NCBI GenBank assembly: GCA_046262315.1
Contig: JBHEMZ010000132.1
Location: forward strand, 15,236 to 79,235
DNA: 64,000 nucleotides
Reading direction: 5' to 3'
Origin: JACVRM01 sp046262315
GTDB lineage: Bacteria > Actinomycetota > Thermoleophilia > Gaiellales > Gaiellaceae
Part shown: in pieces, positions 23,986 through 32,116 of the stretch
Layout of the letters: every line of letters starts with the position of its first letter
Numbering within the stretch: the stretch's first letter is position 1
Position numbers and translations under genes: made by a program
Notes under the pieces: generated by a model
Databases searched by the model: none
What the model was told of the DNA's origin: nothing
What the model saw: the letters and a program-made list of their open reading frames with translations, nothing else

Positions 23986-24893
23986 AGCGTCAGCTCCCAG
24001 GTGTCGCTGAGACGCTCGACGTGCATGCCGGCGCATTCGTAGAGCCGCACGGCGCCGGTCGTGTTCTCGGCGTCGACACCGAGACCGACACGCGTCGCCC
24101 CGCGCCGCGCGAACTCTGCGAAGGCGTGGCGGAGCAGCGCGAGCGCGAGGCCCCGGCGCCGCCACCGCCGCCGGACGCCGAGCGTCTGCACCCAGCCGAA
24201 GCGCGGGTCGCCGGAGTGGTGCCAGTCGCAGAGCCCGACGCCGGCAACCTCGCCCCCGTCCTCGGCCAGGAACCACAGCTCGGGATCGAAGCGGGGGCTC
24301 TCGAGCTGCCGGTGGCGCCACTGCGCACGGCCCTCGGGTGTCGGAGGCTGATGATCCCAGTGATCCGCAAACGCCTCGTTCGTCACGGCCCAGACCACCT
24401 CTTCGTCTTCCGGCCGAAACGTCCGCACGCAGATCCCTTCCGGCCAGACCGGCGCGGCAACGTCCCGGAGATCGTCGATCCGCATCTCGAAGGAGTGGCG
24501 CACGACCCGGAATCCAGCCCGCTCGTAGGCTGCAGAGCAGGCCTCGTCCCGCTCGGGCGCGTAGCCGCGCACGATCGCTTCCGGGGCCGCGTGAGCGCGC
24601 GCGTGCTCCACGGCGGCCTTGGCGGCCGCATCGGCGGCTTCGGCATCGAGCGGACGCGCGTCGACGTGGAAGCGGGTGCCGTCCTCGTGGTCGTCGGCAA
24701 CGTCGAGGTAGGCAACCGGACAGCCGTCGCGCTCGACCACTCTCATCCAGATGTTCTTCATGGTGAACCAGTGGCAGACCTCGTCGACGCTCAGGTCGGC
24801 CTCGCCGTGGATAGCCCGCGAGTGCGCGTTCAGGAGCTCGGCGAGCGCGGCGGCCTCACCGGCGTCCGGCTCTCTGATGCTGACCGGACTCAA
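23982..24893 (-). CDS. Double-GNAT acetyltransferase, paralogue 1
   Basis: A 303-aa protein with two GNAT-type halves. The N-terminal half (EAAALAELLNAHSRAIHGEA, WMRVVERDGCPVAYLDV) has a degenerate CoA site. The C-terminal half is complete: WFLAEDGGEVAGVGLCDW, GWVQTLGVRRRWRRRGLALALLRHAF and GLGVDAENTTGAVRLYECAGM. The layout resembles mycothiol synthase-like tandem GNATs. The start is TTG 24893 within TTGA, overlapping the preceding stop, with GGGAG eight bases upstream supplied by the Trp-Glu codons at the end of the previous paralogue. It is the last of three tandem copies. Substrate is unknown. Confidence 0.83.
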   Translation of the reverse strand: MSPVSIREPDAGEAAALAELLNAHSRAIHGEADLSVDEVCHWFTMKNIWMRVVERDGCPVAYLDVADDHEDGTRFHVDARPLDAEAADAAAKAAVEHARAHAAPEAIVRGYAPERDEACSAAYERAGFRVVRHSFEMRIDDLRDVAAPVWPEGICVRTFRPEDEEVVWAVTNEAFADHWDHQPPTPEGRAQWRHRQLESPRFDPELWFLAEDGGEVAGVGLCDWHHSGDPRFGWVQTLGVRRRWRRRGLALALLRHAFAEFARRGATRVGLGVDAENTTGAVRLYECAGMHVERLSDTWELTL

Positions 24894-25819
24894 AGCGCCT
24901 TCTCCCAGGTATCGAACCGGCGGACGACGCGCATGCCGGCCCGCTCGTACAGGCCGAGCGCCCCCGTGGTGTTCTCCGCGTCGACGCTCAGGCCCGCGCG
25001 CTTGCGTCCGCGGCTGTGCAGCTCGACGAACGAGTGCTGGAGTAGCGCCGAGGCCAGGCCGCGCCGACGCCACGGACGGCGCACGCCAAGCACCCCGACC
25101 CACCCCAGGTCCGGATCCCCCGCCTCCTGTGGCTGACAGAGAGAGAAGCCCGCGATCTCCTCACCGCAGTAGGCGAGGAACCAGAGCGCCGGATCGAAGT
25201 TCCCACCGGTCATCCAGTGGCGCCACGCCTCGAAAGATATGCGTGCGAAGCCCCAGTGGTCGGCGAAGGCCTCCTCGTCCGCCTCGAAGACTCGCTCGAG
25301 GTCCCGCTCCACGTCCAGGGGGCGAAGCTCGAATCCTTCCGGCCACGCCGGCGGCTGCGGCGCGTCGAGTTCGACCTGCATGCGGAAGACATGGCGTACG
25401 AGCCGGTAGCCCCAGCGCCCGTAGAGCTTCGCGGCCCGCTCGTCCTTCCCGGCGCATTGCGCGTGCACGAGCGAGCCCGGTCCGCCGAGCTCGTGCGCCC
25501 GCGCGTCCGCCGCGTCCATGAGCGCTTCGCCGATCTCCGTCGTGCCGTGCAGCGGATGGAGAACGACCCGAAGCCACAGGATCGCGTGATCCTCGGCAAT
25601 GTCGACCACGGAGCCCAGGCCCGCGAGCGTGCCGTCCGCGAGCTCGGCGACGCGGAAGTCGTGCTCCGGCGCGACCGAAGGGCCGCTGAACCACTTCCGC
25701 ACCTCATCCGGCTCGACGGCATCCACCCCGTGGAGCGCGCGGGCGAGCTCGTTGACGAGCGCCGCGATTGCCTCCACCTCGTCGGCGCGCGGCGCGCGCA
25801 GGGTGAAATCAGGCGCCAC
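24890..25819 (-). CDS. Double-GNAT acetyltransferase, paralogue 2
   Basis: A 309-aa two-domain GNAT. First half: DEVEAIAALVNELARALHGVD and DFRVAELADGTLAGLGSVV. Second half: ALWFLAYCGEEIAGFSLCQP, GWVGVLGVRRPWRRRGLASALLQHSF and GLSVDAENTTGALGLYERAGM. Similarity to paralogue 1 is strong along the whole length, including the shared ending RFDTWEKAL versus LSDTWELTL. The GTG start at 25819 overlaps the stop of paralogue 3 by 11 bases. An antibiotic- or thiol-related acceptor is possible but not shown by the sequence. Confidence 0.84.
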   Translation of the reverse strand: MAPDFTLRAPRADEVEAIAALVNELARALHGVDAVEPDEVRKWFSGPSVAPEHDFRVAELADGTLAGLGSVVDIAEDHAILWLRVVLHPLHGTTEIGEALMDAADARAHELGGPGSLVHAQCAGKDERAAKLYGRWGYRLVRHVFRMQVELDAPQPPAWPEGFELRPLDVERDLERVFEADEEAFADHWGFARISFEAWRHWMTGGNFDPALWFLAYCGEEIAGFSLCQPQEAGDPDLGWVGVLGVRRPWRRRGLASALLQHSFVELHSRGRKRAGLSVDAENTTGALGLYERAGMRVVRRFDTWEKAL

Positions 25820-26726
25820 GAATCTCCTTCTCGAAGATGGCGATGCGGTACAGGACGCGCATGCCGACGTGTTCGTAGAGCCGAGTGGCGCCTGTCGGGC
25901 TCTGCGCGTCGACGCCGAGTGCAACCCGCCGCTCCCCGCGGGCGAAGAACTCCGCGAAAGCCGTACGCAGGAGCGCCTTCGCGATTCCCCGCCCCCGAAA
26001 ACCCGGACGGACACCGAGCGTGCCGATCCAGCCCCAGTCGCCGTTTCGCTTCCAGTCGCAGAGGTTCGCGCCGGCGATCTCCTCCCCGGCGAGGGCGACC
26101 CAGTAGAGCAAAGGATCGTGGCCCGTGCGGCCGAACGTGCCCCGCGAGTACTCCTCGAAGGATCGCGGCTCGTGCAGCCAGGCGCCCACCGACCAGGCGT
26201 CCTCGAGCGCGGCGTGGACTGCACGCTCCTCGCCGGCCCGGTAGGGCCGGATCTCGATGCCGGGCAGCGCCTCCACGGAGGGCTCGGCGTCGAGGTCGAT
26301 CACCATCCGCCACTGGTGCCGCACGTCCCGGTAGTCGCGGCGCGCAAAGAAGGCGTGGGTGCCCTCGTCGCTGGCGAGGGCAGCGTAGTGGAGGAGGTAC
26401 GCCGGGCCGTTCTCGACCGCCTCTTCCTGCGCGCGCCGCTCGACCGTGTCGACCAACGCGGATCCGACGCCGAGCCCGCGCAGCTCAGGATGGACGTACC
26501 CGTCGGCGATCATGCGGCCGGAGGAGCGGCTCTCGAAGTCCACGTAGCCCGCGAGGCGGCCGTCAAGCTCGGCGACCCGCGCATCCCGCTCCAGGTCGAG
26601 CCCGTCCCAGTGCTCGCGCAGTTCGGCCTCGACCCAGTCGGAGTCGCCCCAGGCGGCCGCGTCGTGGGCTCGCATGAGGGCGAGGACGTCTTCGAGCTCG
26701 GTGAGCCGAGGCGGCCTGACATTCAC
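25809..26726 (-). CDS. Double-GNAT acetyltransferase, paralogue 3
   Basis: A 305-aa two-domain GNAT. Unlike the other two copies, both halves keep a recognisable CoA loop: GYVHPELRGLGVGSALVDTV in the first and LGVRPGFRGRGIAKALLRTAF in the second, then LGVDAQSPTGATRLYEHVGM. This copy could be the ancestral form of the array. It overlaps the HAD hydrolase gene by four bases (ATGA, 26723-26726), so hydrolase and acetyltransferases are probably one operon. Confidence 0.84.
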   Translation of the reverse strand: MNVRPPRLTELEDVLALMRAHDAAAWGDSDWVEAELREHWDGLDLERDARVAELDGRLAGYVDFESRSSGRMIADGYVHPELRGLGVGSALVDTVERRAQEEAVENGPAYLLHYAALASDEGTHAFFARRDYRDVRHQWRMVIDLDAEPSVEALPGIEIRPYRAGEERAVHAALEDAWSVGAWLHEPRSFEEYSRGTFGRTGHDPLLYWVALAGEEIAGANLCDWKRNGDWGWIGTLGVRPGFRGRGIAKALLRTAFAEFFARGERRVALGVDAQSPTGATRLYEHVGMRVLYRIAIFEKEIRGA

Positions 26727-27370
26727 GACGGCACCAGCTCTTCCAGCGCGTCGGCGAGGCCGCCCAGGTCAGGCAGCTCACGGTCCGGCTCCGGATCCGC
26801 ACGCTCGCCGAGACGGTTGATCCAGACCGTGCGCAAGCCGAGTTCGCGCGCCGGGGCGATGTCGTGGAACAGGCTGGCGCCCAGGTGCACGTGGGCGTCC
26901 TGGGAGGCGCCCGTGCGCGCGAAGAACTCCCCCCAGTGCCGGTGCGCGGGCTTGTAGGAGCCGATCTCGGAAGCGACGACGACCTCGTCGAAGGGGACGC
27001 CGAGGCGCTCCTGGGAAGCGTCGATCAGGTCGGGGTCGCTGTTCGACAGAATCGCAAGCCGCCAGCCGCGTCGCCGCGCCACGGCGAGCGCCTCGGGAAC
27101 CTCGGGAAACGCGCGCCAGTCCGGCAGCGAGCGACCGAGCGCGTCCTCCTCCCCGGCCGGAACGTCGTCGAGCCGAGCGAGTACGCAACCCATGACCTTC
27201 CGGAAGGAAAGCATCGGCTCGGCAGCCTGGGCCTTGGGCTCGAGCTCGTGGTAGCGCGCGAGCAGCGCGTCCGCACGCTCCTCCCCCCACAGCCGCGCCA
27301 GCTCCCGCCGGATGCCGGCGTTCCAGTCGATCAGCGTCCCGTAACAGTCGAACGTCGCCCAGCGCTCCAC
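26723..27370 (-). CDS. HAD-family hydrolase, haloacid dehalogenase type II-like
   Basis: A 215-aa HAD hydrolase: WATFDCYGTLIDWNAGIRRE (nucleophile Asp), LAILSNSDPDLID (motif II) and SEIGSYKPAHRHWGEFFAR (motif III lysine), then LGASLFHDIAPARELGLRTVWINRLGE (motif IV). The DCYGTL...DW start and the SNSD/KP motifs are typical of type II haloacid dehalogenases, which also include phosphatases of unknown substrate. It is the first gene of the run leading into the three GNAT paralogues. Confidence 0.83.
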   Translation of the reverse strand: MERWATFDCYGTLIDWNAGIRRELARLWGEERADALLARYHELEPKAQAAEPMLSFRKVMGCVLARLDDVPAGEEDALGRSLPDWRAFPEVPEALAVARRRGWRLAILSNSDPDLIDASQERLGVPFDEVVVASEIGSYKPAHRHWGEFFARTGASQDAHVHLGASLFHDIAPARELGLRTVWINRLGERADPEPDRELPDLGGLADALEELVPS

Positions 27371-27448
27371 GCGGATGCGAGCCTAGCGAGGGCGCCGAGC
27401 CATCAGTATCGCTCACGTCCGACGGGAACCGGCGATTGGGCGTCAGCG

Positions 27449-27454
27449 TAGAAT
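27449..27454 (+). promoter_or_regulatory. Probable -10 box of the small exported gene
   Basis: TAGAAT sits eight bases upstream of GTG 27463, so transcription would start at or next to the start codon (leaderless mRNA). No convincing -35 is visible. Confidence 0.4.
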
Positions 27455-27462
27455 GATGCGTC

Positions 27463-27868
27463 GTGCGAGCTCTTGTCGTGTTGCTCGGACTCGGACTCGT
27501 GCTCGTGCCGGAAGCGAGCGGAAAAGTGTGCGCAACCGTGGCGGTCGTACCTGCGCGGCCCTCGGCGAACGGGACCGTCGAGCTCAGGCTGACGACGTGG
27601 GCGCCGACTGGGACGCATTGGACGCGCGCGTTTCGGCTCCTTCTACGCGCTTCCGACAGCCCGACCGCTGCGCGTCCATGTGGCGGGACAGCGCGCCGCG
27701 GGGGTTCGGGCCGTGCCCCTGCGCCGTGACCCGACTCGACCGTCGCTCTGGCGCGGCCGGTTCAGGTTCGCCGAACCGGGTCGGTGGAGACTCAGGCCCG
27801 ACGATCGCCGCTGGGCCTACGCCCCCCCGACGTGCGCGCCGACGCTCGCAGTCGCGGTCGCGCGCTGA
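27463..27868 (+). pseudogene. Small exported protein of unknown function, one frameshift
   Basis: GTG 27463 begins a clear signal peptide (VRALVVLLGLGLVLVPEASG) followed by KVCATVAVVPARPSANGTVELRLTTW, which looks like an Ig-like strand pair. Near 27632 the protein-like sequence moves to a second frame, readable as FGSFYALPTARPLRVHVAGQ and continuing through LWRGRFRFAEPGRWRLRPDD to a stop at 27868. One extra T in TTT explains the change. The corrected product is about 134 aa. A TAGAAT box lies eight bases before the GTG. I do not recognise a family. Confidence 0.5.
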
Positions 27869-27964
27869 TCGGTCGACCGGCGGTCGACGGAGGTCCGCGC
27901 CGGCTCCGCCAGCCGCAGTCACGACGCGGAAAGCGCGTCTATCGAGGAACCCGGCGGAAGTCGT

Positions 27965-27984
27965 CATGGCGCGCGAGGCGCGCC
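27965..27984. repeat. GC-rich hairpin element downstream of fabF
   Basis: CATGGCGCGCGAGGCGCGCC holds a perfect 7-bp stem (GGCGCGC/GCGCGCC, loop GAG), itself nested inside GGAAGTC...GACTTCC arms. A close relative lies upstream of fabF at 29314-29333. Confidence 0.55.
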
Positions 27985-28000
27985 GGACTTCCGGCGGAAG

Positions 28001-28030
28001 CCGCTGGGACGGCGTTAGCCGTCCCAGCGG
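28001..28030 (-). terminator. Hairpin at the end of fabF
   Basis: CCGCTGGGACGGC and GCCGTCCCAGCGG form a perfect 13-bp stem with a GTTA loop; the fabF stop codon TAA is in the loop. There is no T-run, so it may act with Rho or as an RNA-stabilising end. Confidence 0.7.
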
Positions 28031-29268
28031 CGAAACACGACGCAGGCGTTGTGCCCGCCGAAGCCGAACGAGTTGTTCACGCCGATCGTGATGTCCGCCT
28101 CGCGCGCCTCGTTCGGGATGTAGTCGAGGTCGCACTCCGGATCGGGCTCCTCGTAGTTGATCGTGGGCGGCAGCACGCCTCGATTCACCGCCAGGATGGT
28201 GAAGATCGCCTCGATGGCACCGGCGGCACCCAGGCAGTGCCCGGTCGCGCCCTTCGTGGAGGAGATCGGCGTCTTCCGCGCGTTCTCTTCGCCTAGCGCC
28301 AGCTTGATCACACGCGTCTCGGACGCGTCGCCAAGTGGCGTGGACGTCCCGTGTGCGTTGATGTAGCCGACCTCGTCGTAGCCCACGCCGGCGTCGCCGA
28401 GCGCCATCGTGAGAGCACGCGCCGGGTTGTTGCCGCTGGGGTCGGGCTCGGTCACGTGTGCCGCGTCAGAGGACAGGCCGTAGCCCAGGACCTCCGCGTA
28501 GATCTTGGCGCCGCGCGACCGTGCGTGCTCGAGGTCCTCGATCACGATCACGGCGCCCCCCTCGCCCATGACGAATCCGTCGCGGCCGGCGTCGAACGGC
28601 CGGCTCGCACGCGCGGGCGCATCGTTCCGCCGCGAGAGGGCACGCATGGCCCCGAAGCCGGCGATGCCGACGCGCGTGATGCCGGCCTCCGTCCCGCCGC
28701 AAACCATCACGTCGGCGCGCCCGAGCCTGATCGCATCCACACCGTCGCCGATGGCCATGTTCGACGCTGCACAGGCGGTGCACTGCGACGAGAGTGGCCC
28801 ACGCGTGCCGAGCTCCATGGAGACCCAAGCCGCGCCCATGTTCGGGATGATCTGCGGGATCGAGAAGGGGTTAACACGGTCGGGGCCACGCTCCTTGAGG
28901 ACGTCGTAGCAGTCCTGGAACGCCTTCAGGCCGCCGATACCCGTGGCCACCGAGGCGCCGATCCGCTCGGCCTCCGGCGCAACGTCGAGCCCCGAGTCGA
29001 CCTCGGCCTGACGGGCGGCAGCGACGATCATCTGGGCGAAGCGGTCCATGCGGCGGGCCTGCTTGTGCTCGATCCAGTCCGAAGGGTTGAAGTCCTTGAG
29101 CTCGCAGGCGAAGTCCACCGGGTAGTCGCTCGCGTCGAACGCGGTGATACGCCCGGCGCCGCCCCTGCCGTCGACCAGGTTCTGCCAGGTCGTCTCGATG
29201 TCGTTGCCGAGCGGCGTCACCGCCCCGATCCCGGTCACGACCACCCTCCGCCTGCCATTCATGCTCAC
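28015..29268 (-). CDS. fabF: Beta-ketoacyl-[acyl-carrier-protein] synthase II
   Basis: FabF elongates acyl-ACP with malonyl-ACP. The 417-aa thiolase-fold protein begins RRRVVVTGIGAVTPLGNDIE. The active-site Cys is in GPLSSQCTACAASNMAIGDG, and the two His are in NAHGTSTPLGDASE and GATGHCLGAAGAIEA; the C-terminus has NNSFGFGGHNACVVFRRW. Everything matches the family. It is transcribed in the same direction as fabG but is separated from it by 163 bases with a hairpin, and the gap does not encode an acyl carrier protein. ATG 29268 is used; another ATG lies two codons downstream. Confidence 0.96.
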   Translation of the reverse strand: MSMNGRRRVVVTGIGAVTPLGNDIETTWQNLVDGRGGAGRITAFDASDYPVDFACELKDFNPSDWIEHKQARRMDRFAQMIVAAARQAEVDSGLDVAPEAERIGASVATGIGGLKAFQDCYDVLKERGPDRVNPFSIPQIIPNMGAAWVSMELGTRGPLSSQCTACAASNMAIGDGVDAIRLGRADVMVCGGTEAGITRVGIAGFGAMRALSRRNDAPARASRPFDAGRDGFVMGEGGAVIVIEDLEHARSRGAKIYAEVLGYGLSSDAAHVTEPDPSGNNPARALTMALGDAGVGYDEVGYINAHGTSTPLGDASETRVIKLALGEENARKTPISSTKGATGHCLGAAGAIEAIFTILAVNRGVLPPTINYEEPDPECDLDYIPNEAREADITIGVNNSFGFGGHNACVVFRRWDG

Positions 29269-29313
29269 GGCCGCGGAAGCCTACCGGCGGAGGCCGGCTT
29301 GCCCGGCCGCAGC

Positions 29314-29333
29314 CATGACGCGCGAAGGCGCGT
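29314..29333. repeat. GC-rich hairpin element upstream of fabF
   Basis: CATGACGCGCGAAGGCGCGT has a 6-bp stem with a GAAG loop and matches the element at 27965-27984 in 16 or more positions. It is followed by two long G runs (29352-29358 and 29366-29372), an unusual sequence for this genome. Confidence 0.5.
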
Positions 29334-29402
29334 GAAACTCCTCGCCGGGCCGGGGGGGGCTCGAGGGGGGGACCGAAGGTTCCCGTACTCGAATGGAGCG
29401 GT

Positions 29403-29425
29403 GCTACGCCGCGAAGCGGCGTAGC
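29403..29425 (-). terminator. Hairpin after fabG
   Basis: GCTACGCCGC and GCGGCGTAGC form a perfect 10-bp stem with a GAA loop seven bases beyond the fabG stop on the minus strand. It separates the fabZ-H-D-G operon from fabF. Confidence 0.65.
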
Positions 29426-29431
29426 GAGCGG

Positions 29432-30157
29432 TCACATTCCTAATCCGCCGTCGACGAGCAGCACGTCGCCCGTGATGAATGCGGCGTCGTCGGAGCAGAG
29501 AAACCGTACCGCGCCGGCCACGTCGCGCGGGTCGCCGAAGCGGCCGAGCGGCGTGTTGGCGAGCATCAGTTCCTTGTGCTCGTCCGCAATCACCTCCGTG
29601 AGGCGGGTGGTGATGTAGCCGGGCGCGACGACGTTCGCGCGCACGCCGCGCTGGCCGAGCTCGCGCGCGAGCGCCTTGGTGAAGCCGATGATTCCCGCCT
29701 TCGCGGCCGAGTAGTTCGTCTGGCCCGGATTACCGTGGATGCCCACGATCGAGGAGACGTTGACGATCGCACCGGAGCGGCGGCGCATCATCCCCCGGGC
29801 GGCGGCTCGGCAGGTGTGAAACACGCCGCCGAGATTGGTGTCGATGACGTCGCGCCAGTCCTCGTCGGGCATGCGCGCCAGCAGGCCGTCTCGGGTGAGT
29901 CCGGCGTTGTTGACGAGGATGTCGAGATCTCCGGCCTCCTGCACGAGGCGCCGCGCCTGGTCAGGGTCCGCGACGTCCGCCTGGGCCGCGCGGCCGCCGA
30001 TTTCCTGTGCCACCGCTTCTGCCTCCTTCGAGCCGAAGCGGTAGCCGACGACGACCGATGCACCCGCACGCGCCAGCTCCTCGGCGACGGCTCGGCCGAT
30101 CCCACGAGATGCCCCTGTGACGAGGGCTGTCTTGCCCTCCAGGGAGGCGAAGGTCAC
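29432..30157 (-). CDS. fabG: 3-oxoacyl-[acyl-carrier-protein] reductase
   Basis: FabG uses NADPH to reduce beta-ketoacyl-ACP. The 241-aa short-chain dehydrogenase shows KTALVTGASRGIGRAVAEEL (cofactor site), DILVNNAGLTRDGLLARM, the catalytic VNVSSIVGIHGNPGQTNYSAAKAG (Ser, Tyr, Lys) and VVAPGYITTRLTE. The GTG start at 30157 overlaps the fabD stop (GTGA); the long open frame upstream is a shadow. It is the last gene of the four-gene fab operon. Confidence 0.95.
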   Translation of the reverse strand: MTFASLEGKTALVTGASRGIGRAVAEELARAGASVVVGYRFGSKEAEAVAQEIGGRAAQADVADPDQARRLVQEAGDLDILVNNAGLTRDGLLARMPDEDWRDVIDTNLGGVFHTCRAAARGMMRRRSGAIVNVSSIVGIHGNPGQTNYSAAKAGIIGFTKALARELGQRGVRANVVAPGYITTRLTEVIADEHKELMLANTPLGRFGDPRDVAGAVRFLCSDDAAFITGDVLLVDGGLGM

Positions 30158-31080
30158 GGACTGGCGAGGCTCTCGTCGAGCTGTTCGAGACTCGCGAGGC
30201 TGTTGACCGAGATGGCCTTCACACCGCGGTCGATGCGCTTCACGAGACCGGAGAGCACGTTGCCGGGACCTACCTCGACGAAGGTGCGCACGCCATCCTG
30301 CATGAGCGCACGCGCCGCATGTGTGAACTTCACCGGCGCCGTCAGCTGGTCGACGAGGAGCGTGCCGAGGCGCTGGGCCGGCTCCACCCTGGCCGTCACC
30401 GTGGACATGAAGGGCGCGATCGGATCGCGGAAATGGACGCGCTCGATCGCGGGCTTGAGCCGGGCGGCCGCGCTTGCAACAAGCGGGCTGTGGAAAGCGC
30501 CGGAGACCTTCAGCTTGATGGCTCTTCGCGCGCCGAGGCTCTCGGCCTCGGCGCTCAGCTCCTCGACGGCCATGTTCTCGCCCGAGACGACGATCTGGCC
30601 GGGACAGTTGTAGTTCGCCGGCCACACGCCGAGAATCTTGCGACAGAGGTTCTCCACCACCTCATCGTCGAGTCCGAGCACTGCGGCCATCGAGCCGGGC
30701 CGGTCGCGGGCGGCCTCGGCCATGGCGAGGCCTCGCTCGCGGACGAGCGCGAGCGCCTCTTCCACTGTCATCGCCTCGACTGCGGCCAGCGCGGCGAGCT
30801 CGCCGACCGAATGGCCCACCACGTAGTCCGGCTCGAGCCCGCGGGCGCGCAGCGCTGCAAGCACCGCGAGACTCGTCGCCACGAGAGCCGGCTGTTGGAG
30901 CTCGGTCTGGGTCAGCCGCTCGAGCGGCGCCTCGAAGCAGAGCTCGCGCAGGTCGAGCCCCACAGCATCGCTGCCGCGCTCGAAAACCTCCATGGCCTCG
31001 GGCACGGCCTCCGCGATGTCCCGGCCCATGCCGACCTCGACGGATCCCTGCCCCGGAAAGCAAAACGCGACTTTGTCCAC
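30154..31080 (-). CDS. fabD: Malonyl-CoA:ACP transacylase
   Basis: FabD loads malonyl groups onto acyl carrier protein. The 308-aa sequence has the N-terminal VAFCFPGQGSVEVGMGRDI, the nucleophile elbow YVVGHSVGELAALAAV (Ser), KVSGAFHSPLVASAA (His) and FVEVGPGNVLSGLVKRI. All are standard. It lies ten bases after fabH and overlaps fabG by four. The short gap before it holds an inverted repeat built from the end of fabH. Confidence 0.96.
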   Translation of the reverse strand: MDKVAFCFPGQGSVEVGMGRDIAEAVPEAMEVFERGSDAVGLDLRELCFEAPLERLTQTELQQPALVATSLAVLAALRARGLEPDYVVGHSVGELAALAAVEAMTVEEALALVRERGLAMAEAARDRPGSMAAVLGLDDEVVENLCRKILGVWPANYNCPGQIVVSGENMAVEELSAEAESLGARRAIKLKVSGAFHSPLVASAAARLKPAIERVHFRDPIAPFMSTVTARVEPAQRLGTLLVDQLTAPVKFTHAARALMQDGVRTFVEVGPGNVLSGLVKRIDRGVKAISVNSLASLEQLDESLASP

Positions 31081-31090
31081 CAGACTCCTC

Positions 31091-32116
31091 CTAACCGTTT
31101 CCGACGCCGTTGGAAACGGTCGTCCATTCCATCAGAGCCGAGCCCCAGGTGAGTCCAGCCCCCATCCCAGTCATCAATACCAGCTCGCCGGGCAACAGCC
31201 TGCCGTCCGCCGCCGCGTCGGCCATGGCGAGCGGGATAGAGCCGGACGAGGTGTTGCCGTACCGATCGACGTTGACGACTACCCGATGGTCGGCGATGCC
31301 GAGCTTCTTCGCGGCGTGTTCGATAATGCGCACGTTTGCTTGATGGGGGATGTAGACGTCCACGTCCTCGACGGTGGCGTCGCACTCCTTCAGCACCTTC
31401 TCCGCAGACGACACCAGCACCCGCGTCGCGAACTTGAACACCTCGCGGCCGTTCATCTTCGCGTAGTGCTCGCCGGCGGCGACCGACTCGGCGCTGGCCG
31501 GTGTCCGCGAGCCTCCCGCAGGCATGTACAGGTGGACGCCGCCGGAGCCTTCGGCGCCGAGCTCGAAGCCGAGGAAACCGCCCTCGTCGACGCGCTCGAG
31601 CACGACCGCTCCCGCGCCGTCGCCGAACAGCACGCAGGTCGAGCGGTCGGTCCAGTCGACGACCTTTGACAGCACGTCGGCGCCTACCACAAGCGCGCGA
31701 TCGGCGAGGCCGGCGGCGAGCATGCCGTAGGCCTGGGCGAGCGCGTACATGAAGCCGGTGCACCCGGCCGACAGGTCGTAGGCCGCCGCGTCTGGCGAGC
31801 CCAGCCGGTCGGCGAGGAGGGCGCCGGTCGACGGGAAGAGCATGTCCGGGGTAACGGTGGCGACGACGATCAGATCGATCTCGTTCGCCGCGACGCCGGC
31901 ATGCTCGAGCGCCGCGCGAGAGGCGGGCACGCAGAGGTCGGAGAGCGCCTCGTCGGGGCCGGCTACCCGCCGTTCCCGGATTCCCGTGCGCTCGAGGATC
32001 CACTGGTCGGACGTGTCGACCAGCTTCGCGAGTTCGACGTTCGTCATCACCCGCTCCGGCACATGACAGCCGAAGCCGGTGATGGAGATGGGCCGGCCGG
32101 TCGCGCGGGCGATCAT
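31091..32116 (-). CDS. fabH: Beta-ketoacyl-[acyl-carrier-protein] synthase III
   Basis: FabH starts fatty-acid synthesis by condensing an acyl-CoA primer with malonyl-ACP. The 341-aa protein has ISITGFGCHVPERVMTN, WILERTGIRERR, the active Cys in YDLSAGCTGFMYALAQAYG, the His in VDVYIPHQANVRIIEHAA and the Asn in VDRYGNTSSGSIPLA. The ATG at 32116 overlaps the fabZ stop (ATGA). Primer choice (acetyl or branched) cannot be told from sequence. Confidence 0.95.
   Translation of the reverse strand: MIARATGRPISITGFGCHVPERVMTNVELAKLVDTSDQWILERTGIRERRVAGPDEALSDLCVPASRAALEHAGVAANEIDLIVVATVTPDMLFPSTGALLADRLGSPDAAAYDLSAGCTGFMYALAQAYGMLAAGLADRALVVGADVLSKVVDWTDRSTCVLFGDGAGAVVLERVDEGGFLGFELGAEGSGGVHLYMPAGGSRTPASAESVAAGEHYAKMNGREVFKFATRVLVSSAEKVLKECDATVEDVDVYIPHQANVRIIEHAAKKLGIADHRVVVNVDRYGNTSSGSIPLAMADAAADGRLLPGELVLMTGMGAGLTWGSALMEWTTVSNGVGNG
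31095..31119 (-). other. Inverted repeat spanning the fabH stop codon
   Basis: CCGTTTCC (31095-31102) and GGAAACGG (31112-31119) form an 8-bp stem with a 9-base loop across the last codons and stop of fabH, just before fabD. It could be a weak attenuator or mRNA processing site. Confidence 0.4.

Noticed and set aside
31095..31119. GTTTCC...GGAAAC palindrome considered as a parS site
   Set aside because: It differs from GTTTCACGTGAAAC in the centre and spacing, and lies in the end of fabH. No exact parS was found in the window.
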